64,000 nucleotides of DNA from Anadara kagoshimensis (lineage: Eukaryota; Mollusca; Bivalvia; Arcoida; Arcidae): the NCBI GenBank assembly GCA_021292105.1, contig CM037861.1, forward strand, positions 54,545,630 through 54,609,629, in the 5' to 3' direction. The notes beneath the pieces are model-generated. The model did no database searches and was not told the origin of the DNA. It was given only the letters and a program-made list of their open reading frames with translations. The first letter of the stretch is position 1; every line of letters starts with the position of its first letter. A program made the position numbers and the translations under genes. Below, piece after piece: positions 60,097-64,000 of this stretch.

Positions 60097-63000
60097 TGTA
60101 TGAAAAAATGAGTATCAAATATTTTAATTAATGCCTTTCGATTAAATAAGATTACTTTAAATATAAACATTTCAGGCGGTAGACAGAGATCAACCAGGAA
60201 CAAAAAATAGTGCATTTAAATATGACTTGTCTATAGACGATGAACTAAAAACAAATTTTACAATAAATAGTACATCAGGGGAAATAACATTGGTAGGAAC
60301 ACTTGATTATGAAAAAATAGATTTCGAAAAGTTAGGACAACCAGCTGGTAAAGTTGTATTGTATGCAGTAGCTGAGGATCTTGGAACACCACCTCTAAGC
60401 AGTAATACAACTATTGTAATTCATGTTCAGGTTAGTATTGCTGTATATTTATGTACCATACATTTATATTGTTGTTCTTGTAAACAAATTACAACACAAA
60501 AGCAATGATAATTTAAGCATAGGTAAACAACTTTGACCTGTCTTCTAGACCTTCAATTAAGATATTTATTGTGGACGAGTGCATTAATGTTAAGAACATG
60601 TGGATTTATTATGGCTACATAAAACAATCACTAATCGTGTACCTTGAGTACATATTATTAAAATTGAATCCTACTGCTACCCATTTAATGGGTGGATCCT
60701 TCTGTATGAATATTCCTAATAAAATGTCAAACGGACAGGTAAATGTAGTTTGCCTATACTATTTGCCCGATAAACATATATAATAAATATATATTTTAAA
60801 TATTGAACAATAAACATTGTATATAAAAAGTTTGTATTATAGATAAAACGCATTTTAGTAAATGCATTTATAACTGTCAACTGTAGACTTATATATCATA
60901 TTTTCTTCAGTTGGACGAGAAAAAATCTATCATTAGTTCAAAAAATCTATTAAACAATTGGAAATAAACGTATCTAGGGATATAAGATAAAAGATGCGAA
61001 AAAAGCAATTATTAGCAAAAAAGTTTTTTTTCCTGTTTGGCTATTGTCGACGTCTGTCGTCAGCATTACCTGCAATATAGTTCAAACGCTTAGAGGAAGT
61101 GCATTATTGCTTAAATAACAACGGTATTAAAGCAAGTCATAGGTGAAATTAATGTTTCAAAAATTGCATTGTTGGAAAAAAGTCTTAGAAACAAAATACT
61201 ATTATTAAGCATAACTGACATGTGTTTGAACACTTTTTACGTGGTGACAGTAGGGTCTTTTACTAAATATTTTTTCAAAAATAAGCGCATCTGAATATTT
61301 ACAAGTCACATAATCTTAAAAAATTGTATCAATATAATCTTATTTAGATATTCTCCATTTCCGAGACAGATTATTTAGATAAACGGGGAAGTGTGTCGAC
61401 ATCCAATATAATATTTACATGTAGTAATTCAATACTTTTATTAACTATGAGTACTATAATAAATGTAGACATTAAGATGTCGCTTACATAGTTTCAAAGA
61501 CAAAGCCTGCTGTTTACCGAAAGCCACTGGACTAACAACTACTTTTTTAACAATGAAGTGATAAATAATTTATTCATGTGCAGTTTATTTGATTGACTCA
61601 TTTTTCTTTCCTCTCTTTTCTTTTTAATTTTTCAGTAAGTCACAAACGCTGTTTTTTGTTCAAATCACTGTATGTCAGTAGCGAAAACCAAAGAGAGATT
61701 TTTGTCAAACATTTAACATACCCAAAATTAGTCAATAATCGGTTATTGGTAGTCTTTGTAAGAAAAAAGGAAACGTTTTCTTGCCTCTTATTTAGGCCCG
61801 TATTTATCAACATGTTATTATGTTATTTTATCTAAAATAACACAGGTATAATTTATTTGAAGGATGTAAATGACAACACGCCAGAATTCAATCAAAGTTT
61901 CTACAATGCTAGTTTCGACGAAGGAAAATTGGAAGGTGCGTATGTGTTATTTATTTTTGGTGGCAAATACATAATCATTGGTCACAACTATGTTAATAGT
62001 TGTTCCAAGCAAGAAGGTTCAGAAGGGATAATTTTGACATGGTCATATTTGTTGTTTTGTCAAAAACTTTAAAAATTGTTCTATGTACAGGATTAAGTTA
62101 ACTATTTTATGAATGAAAAATATTTTTCCTATTAGGTCATTATATTTTGTATTAAGTTTTAACAATTCTTTTGTGAGTTTGTTGGAACATATGACTTTAT
62201 TCTTGCATTTTTCATGTGGACTGAATTTGTGGAAATACAGTAGAAATCAAATAAAAAAAATTTAAATAGGCTTAAAATGTATCATTTAAGAAATTTTTTA
62301 TGCAATATGCATATTAAAAATTTTTGGTTGTTGAATTTAAATATAACAAAATCTTTGTTTACAACGATGAATTATGTCATTACGTTTTGTAAACAAAAGC
62401 ACGTGTACCGGCGTGTAGGAATACATGACGTAATCGTAGTCTAGACAGCACGCGACGTCATAACTCCGACCGTAAAACGTAGATTTTACTGCGGTCGGGG
62501 TCCAATCAAAACCCTGTTTACAAAATCTTTGCATTAGTATAAAACTTTTATGTATTAAGTTATATACCATGTATGATTATACATGTAACGCAACTTCTCT
62601 AGATATCTGCACATTCATTTCAGACCATAACATATATTTGAATATTTTTGCTAACATTTTGCTAGAGGTGTTTTATTTATATACATTGGATATTTCATGA
62701 TATATCAGATGACCATTTTGATTAACGCCGCATGTGGTTCACGTGGTTCACATCATTTTATTATCTTAGATAACCCTTATACTTGTTAAGTTTTGAGTTT
62801 CATTTTAATTTAATTTTCTTCTCGAACTTTTTTATTAATTATTTAAAGTTTTAATATATTTCTTTTCTTTTAGGTTTGAATGTCACAACTGTTTTCGCTG
62901 AGGATGCTGATGCCAGTTTTCCTAATAATTATACAAGTTACTATATTTCCAAAGGCGGTCTTGATAGATTTTTCATTGATTCGAGGGCTGGAATTATTAC

Positions 63001-64000
63001 CACATCTAATTTTAATTTTGACAGAGAAACATTGGACACATACCATTTAACTGTTGTTGCACGTGATCTTGGAAGTCCGCCTCACACGGGATCTGCTCAG
63101 GTTTTCATAAAACTGATGGACGTAAATGACCATCGTCCGTTATTCAGCAAGGATAATTTCCATCAGAATGTGTTGGAAAATGCAACAGTGAACACCATTG
63201 TTATGACCTGCAATGCATCGGACCCGGACTTTAATCATCATTTAGTGTATTCTATTATAAATGTCACAGCAATTGATGAAAATAATCTTCCTGTAAATGT
63301 GTCCCTTGTCAAGGTAAGTCATATGATTAACTCAGATTTCAGTATATATTCCCAATTGTTACATATGTAGGCAAAAGATCCCTTTTTAAACTGTGTATTT
63401 AGCTCAGGTTGCAAAAAAGTGAAACCGCAATTATTTTGTTTTAGATTTTGAATAAGACGGGTAGAAATGCAAACATGCATGAACGTACATAATCCGAGTC
63501 ATTACTGATACCCTTTTATAGCTTCGTTATTATTGTATGTTTAACTTTCACCGTAAAGCAACAATTACTAATCCTGACCTTACTAAAAGTTGTTTCTATA
63601 ATTTTAATAAAAAAGTATAAATTTGCGATACAAATCCATGTACTTTTACTTGACAGCATTCAATACATTACAAAACATTTTTACAACACGACAAAGTGCC
63701 AATTAATGATTAGACTACCAAAATAAATGCCTTGTCTAAAAACGATAGAACAATGATATTGCCAATTAACCTTACGGTTTGCATTTTTTTGTTTTATTAC
63801 GCTAGACATATTTTGGTGATCCTGTTATTTTTTCTCCTGCAGAGTGCATGTTGTTTGTAAACTGTTTTAGATTATTTACTAAACTCATTACAATCATAAA
63901 ACATTTTGGATAAGCATGTTTGTTTATGATTGATAATTTGATAATTTCCTATATTTTAGCAATATTTTGATATTGAACCAAACACTGGAATGGTTTATGT
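39779..64000 (+). CDS. large non-classical cadherin, 5' part (EC1-EC8)
   Basis: Nineteen exons: 39779..39845, 41832..41918, 43872..44035, 46863..46952, 48154..48249, 50590..50616, 51001..51138, 53007..53135, 54751..54829, 55613..55734, 56360..56552, 56956..57114, 58361..58522, 58993..59057, 59479..59728, 60176..60430, 61863..61935, 62874..63313, 63960 to the edge. Phases agree at all joins apart from two frame breaks in exon 11. About 879 residues: a signal peptide and seven EC repeats, each closed by a DxNDxxP-type calcium motif (DVNDETP, DVQDTPP, DVNDESP, DTNDNSP, DVNDNPP, DVNDNTP, DVNDHRP), then the start of EC8. LDYE or LDRE-type motifs are present in most repeats. Cadherins mediate calcium-dependent adhesion at the cell surface. 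The many short exons per repeat argue against a clustered protocadherin and fit a CDH23-, Fat- or Cad87A-like protein; the diagnostic C-terminus lies off the right edge. Confidence 0.88.
41240..41408 (-). repeat. dispersed repeat family L, long reverse copy
   Basis: The longest copy, reverse strand, in cadherin intron 1. On the minus strand it runs ATTATACCAGTTTTATTTTA, CAGCACTAGACGCCGTTTCA, CATCAGTAGTGCTTGGACCA, then a tail resembling the intron next to the transporter's first exons (GACAAAGTTTGTTTTACCAA). The 74-codon ORF at 41168..41392 is a product of this repeat. Confidence 0.7.
41832..41918 (+). CDS. cadherin exon 2 (EC1)
   Basis: YPPTFPPDQARDMYIHVYEN then HRL: the P.F and vxEN start of the first cadherin repeat. 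Bounded by TTGCAG and GTAACT, phase 1 on both sides. Confidence 0.8.
   Translation: MHMVHSIHQHSHLIRLEICIYTCTKTTV
43130..43225 (-). repeat. dispersed repeat family K, reverse fragment
   Basis: Reverse-strand right half in a cadherin intron: AACAAACATACTAATTCATG, TCCGAATCACAATCCAGAAG and ACTGACAAGTTAGGTTAG. These are the complements of the landmarks in the plus-strand copies. Confidence 0.7.
43872..44035 (+). CDS. cadherin exon 3 (EC1)
   Basis: 164 bases, DVILRSINASDKNGDNVNIS through LYLRHPVDRDH. ASDKNGD is the A.DxDxG site and PVDRD the LDRE site. Donor GTAAGT, phase 0. A mariner element starts 50 bp downstream. Confidence 0.85.
44086..45206 (-). mobile_element. mariner transposon, dead copy
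   Basis: 1121 bp flanked by TA (44084..44085 and 45207..45208), in cadherin intron 3. The inverted ends start CGAGGGGAGATAAAAAATGT (left) and, on the opposite strand, CGAGGGGAAGTCAGAAAGTT (right). It holds a broken mariner transposase on the minus strand. Confidence 0.92.
44130..45032 (-). pseudogene. mariner transposase pseudogene
   Basis: Recognisable mariner family transposase, in two main open stretches (45032..44544 and 44689..44261) that overlap through several frame shifts. Motifs seen are MSKVSARWVPRNL, VIGDETWIHHWD (first catalytic D), KTFKTQPSAGKVIATV, GAYYADIMKQL and LLLHDNAPVHKS (second D). The C-terminal EKWAKCIGVNGDYIE follows in a further frame. The YSPDLAPSDY segment with the third D is deleted, and the region between KWLDDI and RECDISHG has lost much of the DNA-binding part. 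It cannot encode an active enzyme. Confidence 0.92.
45598..45657 (+). repeat. (CA)n/poly(A) tract
   Basis: A short CA run followed by about 50 bases of nearly pure A in cadherin intron 3. Confidence 0.95.
45724..45800 (-). repeat. dispersed repeat family K, reverse fragment
   Basis: Short reverse-strand 5' portion. It reads TTCAATAAGGGAAGTGTGGC then CGGGTGCTACGGAA, the complement of the TCCGGAGCACCCGG...CACTTCCC block. A smaller scrap of the same block is at 29070..29105. Confidence 0.5.
46863..46952 (+). CDS. cadherin exon 4 (EC1/EC2 boundary)
   Basis: 30 codons, TVITAYLDIKDVNDETPKF then NTPSYQFNIPE. It carries the first DxNDxxP motif. A CT microsatellite begins about ten bases after the donor. 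The EC1 core between exons 3 and 4 is about 15-20 residues shorter than usual. Confidence 0.88.
46962..46992 (+). repeat. (CT)n microsatellite
   Basis: About 15 CT units, ten bases downstream of the donor of cadherin exon 4. Confidence 0.95.
47585..47639 (+). repeat. (CA)n(TA)n microsatellite
   Basis: About 20 CA units followed by TA units in cadherin intron 4. Confidence 0.95.
48154..48249 (+). CDS. cadherin exon 5 (EC2)
   Basis: 32 codons, DTPPNNSVVVFDDILVTDAD then TGLNQRFSLSLE; VTDADTG is the conserved calcium loop. Phase 0 on both sides. Confidence 0.87.
49126..49480 (+). mobile_element. pogo/Tigger-like element, 5' fragment
   Basis: Starts after TA with CAGTAGAACTTCGATCGCTC, the style of pogo/Tigger ends, followed by repeats of TCGAACG/CTCGAATA. 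A frame beginning MTSVIVNKTEAEAM follows. No matching right end was found, so the copy seems truncated. It shares its coding-like part with 6895..7085. Confidence 0.6.
49558..50428. mobile_element. pogo/Tigger-like element with complete ends
   Basis: 871 bp flanked by TA. The left end CAGTTGACTCTCGTTATCTC is matched by the inverted right end CAGTTGAATCTCGTTATCTC. Further GTTCGAGATA repeats lie inside both ends. The 94-codon ORF at 50010..50294 is partly made of direct repeats of TTTTTTGTTCGAGTTAAC and does not resemble a transposase, so this is a non-autonomous copy. Confidence 0.85.
50590..50616 (+). CDS. cadherin exon 6, microexon (EC2)
   Basis: 27 bases, PDGQASQFL, between TTTTCAG and GTAAAA. 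Nine codons fit the EC2 core between FSLSLE and SAADFLDV without changing the frame. Its small size makes this the least secure cadherin exon. Confidence 0.55.
51001..51138 (+). CDS. cadherin exon 7 (EC2)
   Basis: 46 codons from SAADFLDVFVIRQKS to YQYVIKAV, with GEIILKKPLDYE as the LDRE-type site. Donor GTAAGT, phase 0. Confidence 0.9.
51505..52235 (+). repeat. tandem repeat, about 130 bp units with TGACCTTGACCT
   Basis: Five to six diverged units in the intron between cadherin exons 7 and 8. Each opens with GTGACCTTGACCTTTGAAC or a variant, then CATGACCTTCATCTGTAT and ATCAAAATGATCGTT, and ends CCAGATAATTACCATTT. Confidence 0.85.
52770..52822 (+). repeat. dispersed repeat family L, 5' part
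   Basis: CATATTATACCAGTTTTAAT, then TTTACAGCACTAGACGGCCG TTTCGGAA. A scrap of the same 5' end (CATATTATACCAGTGTAATT) is at 57207. Confidence 0.7.
53007..53135 (+). CDS. cadherin exon 8 (EC2/EC3 boundary)
   Basis: 43 codons, DQGTPPNTGTADLIIKV, then DVQDTPPFF (the calcium motif with Q for N) and IIKEDITPG. The donor GTAGGT was chosen over the GTATCA three bases later, because only it keeps the next exon in frame. Confidence 0.85.
53394..53944. mobile_element. 551-bp foldback element
   Basis: Nearly the whole element is one inverted repeat. GTACAGGTCCTTCCAGAAAG at the left returns inverted at the right (GGATGGACCTGTAC), and so do TTTACGGTTTTAGTACTTGA and, near the centre, AAATCCAATTTCTTC. The arms are about 250 bp around a short middle near 53670. 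The 92-codon ORF at 53238 runs into it by chance. Confidence 0.85.
54751..54829 (+). CDS. cadherin exon 9 (EC3)
   Basis: DTVLNVKAEDGDRGVPNKIE then YSFVNS; AEDGDRG is the calcium loop and IEYSF the core strand. Phase 0 in, 1 out. Confidence 0.9.
55613..55734 (+). CDS. cadherin exon 10 (EC3)
   Basis: GNCTDFFHIERSNGVVTVAE then HLDRDTG and VCRLTVK. F.ie...G.V and LDRD are typical of the repeat core. Confidence 0.9.
56215..56310 (+). repeat. dispersed repeat family K, 3' fragment
   Basis: Right half in the intron before cadherin exon 11: ATTAACCTGCTTTAAAAT, TACTTTGCTTTGTGATTGTG and ATATTTGTTTTTGATT. Confidence 0.55.
56360..56552 (+). CDS. cadherin exon 11 with two frame breaks (EC3/EC4)
   Basis: 193 bases between a GTAG acceptor and a GTATGT donor. 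The frame is good through DVNDESPTF, then shifts just after the A run near 56460. The next frame reads RVRENLTNIPITI, and a second shift beside the A run near 56540 leads to DLDQ at the donor. Each shift corresponds to one base too few, so the exon falls two bases short of 195. Both exon borders and the phases of the neighbouring exons are intact. Confidence 0.8.
56956..57114 (+). CDS. cadherin exon 12 (EC4)
   Basis: 53 codons from GLFSQFDVKVYKNSSEY to EKEHQIVFE, with DGEIRIQLNSQPFDYEKE as the G.I...LDYE site. Confidence 0.88.
58361..58522 (+). CDS. cadherin exon 13 (EC4/EC5)
   Basis: 54 codons. SIIDTNDNSPIF is the calcium boundary motif and SSYEVTIPEGSANNSPVVTL starts EC5. Confidence 0.92.
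58993..59057 (+). CDS. cadherin exon 14 (EC5)
   Basis: ANDADSGEYGAIHYQLRNGG then P, with the ADSGEYG calcium loop. It ends in phase 2 at GTAAGT. Confidence 0.9.
59479..59728 (+). CDS. cadherin exon 15 (EC5/EC6)
   Basis: 250 bases: FVINNKTGEIRT, ELDYEKRNVYYLTVEAIDGG, then DVNDNPPLF and YEVTVKEND. A full set of cadherin landmarks in one exon. Confidence 0.94.
60061..60096 (+). repeat. (AAT)n microsatellite
   Basis: About 11 AAT units, 80 bases upstream of cadherin exon 16. Confidence 0.95.
60176..60430 (+). CDS. cadherin exon 16 (EC6)
   Basis: 85 codons: AVDRDQPGT, FTINSTSGEITLVGTLDYEK, then LYAVAEDLGTPPLSSNTTI. Phase 0 on both sides. Confidence 0.94.
60519..60759. mobile_element. MITE family A, copy 4
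   Basis: Same family as the three copies in the first 2 kb, here in the intron after cadherin exon 16. The left end is CATAGGTAAACAACTTTGAC and the right end TCAAACGGACAGGTAAATG then TTTGCCTATAC. Confidence 0.75.
61863..61935 (+). CDS. cadherin exon 17 (EC6/EC7)
   Basis: DVNDNTPEFNQSFYNASFDE then GKLE. The acceptor TTTGAAG was preferred over the upstream CACAG, which would read into a stop. Donor GTGCGT, phase 1. Confidence 0.87.
62345..62531. repeat. possible insertion between short direct repeats
   Basis: ACAAAATCTTTG occurs at both ends. The 160 bases between are GC-richer than their surroundings and include a stem, CCGACC-GTAAAA against TTTTACTGCGGTCGG. It may be a small insertion with a target duplication, but there is one copy only. 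Confidence 0.35.
62874..63313 (+). CDS. cadherin exon 18 (EC7/EC8)
   Basis: 440 bases, the longest exon: VFAEDADASFPNNYT, FFIDSRAGIITTSNFNFDRE, VVARDLGSPPHTGSAQVFI, then DVNDHRPLF and VLENATVNTIV. It covers the rest of EC7 and starts EC8. Confidence 0.94.
63960..64000 (+). CDS. cadherin exon 19, cut by the window edge (EC8)
   Basis: QYFDIEPNTGMVY, the F.id..tG.v core of EC8, after a TATTTTAG acceptor, in phase 0 as required by exon 18. Confidence 0.85.

Overview
The window is AT-rich, intron-rich animal nuclear DNA. Its many dispersed repeats include a TCTCGATATAAGTGAAATA-type motif that I associate with mollusc genomes, so I infer a mollusc, probably a bivalve. No sequence in the window names the species. 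Three multi-exon genes were rebuilt by joining exons by hand at GT/AG sites with matching reading phase. Nearly all ORFs longer than 60 codons outside those exons are chance. No promoter, poly(A) site or convincing functional RNA gene could be called. || Left part, minus strand (about 14.7 kb down to the left edge): the N-terminal half of a major facilitator superfamily transporter, most like the SLC18/SLC18B1 group. It has five exons in order, and two homologous, phase-compatible first exons (14658..14548 and 10910..10806) that look like duplicated alternative starts. The C-terminal half lies beyond base 1. || Middle, minus strand (29658..16498): a complete 12-exon CLCA gene (calcium-activated chloride channel regulator family). 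The exons sum to 2826 nt, giving 941 residues: signal peptide, CLCA N-terminal domain, VWA-like domain, beta-sandwich, FnIII-like domain and a C-terminal membrane anchor. Both family hallmarks are broken. The HExxHxxxGxxDE protease motif reads HDWANFRWGVYNE, and the VWA metal site DxSxS reads DYPTD. It therefore looks like an intact gene for a pseudo-enzyme. || From 29.7 to 39.8 kb is a 10 kb divergent intergenic region holding only repeats: a terminal-inverted-repeat element, a 115-bp hairpin element, a tRNA-derived SINE-like remnant, a minisatellite and a TTTTA microsatellite. || Right part, plus strand (39779 to the right edge): the 5' portion of a large non-classical cadherin gene with 19 exons visible, a signal peptide and seven complete cadherin (EC) repeats plus the start of an eighth. 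Exon 11 carries two reading-frame breaks, each a single base short beside an A run. The introns hold a dead mariner transposon, pogo/Tigger-like elements, a 551-bp foldback element and a tandem repeat rich in TGACCTTGACCT motifs. || Transposon-derived sequence fills much of the non-coding space. There are at least four repeat families present in several copies and at least nine elements with inverted termini. No CRISPR, phage or bacterial-type system is present.
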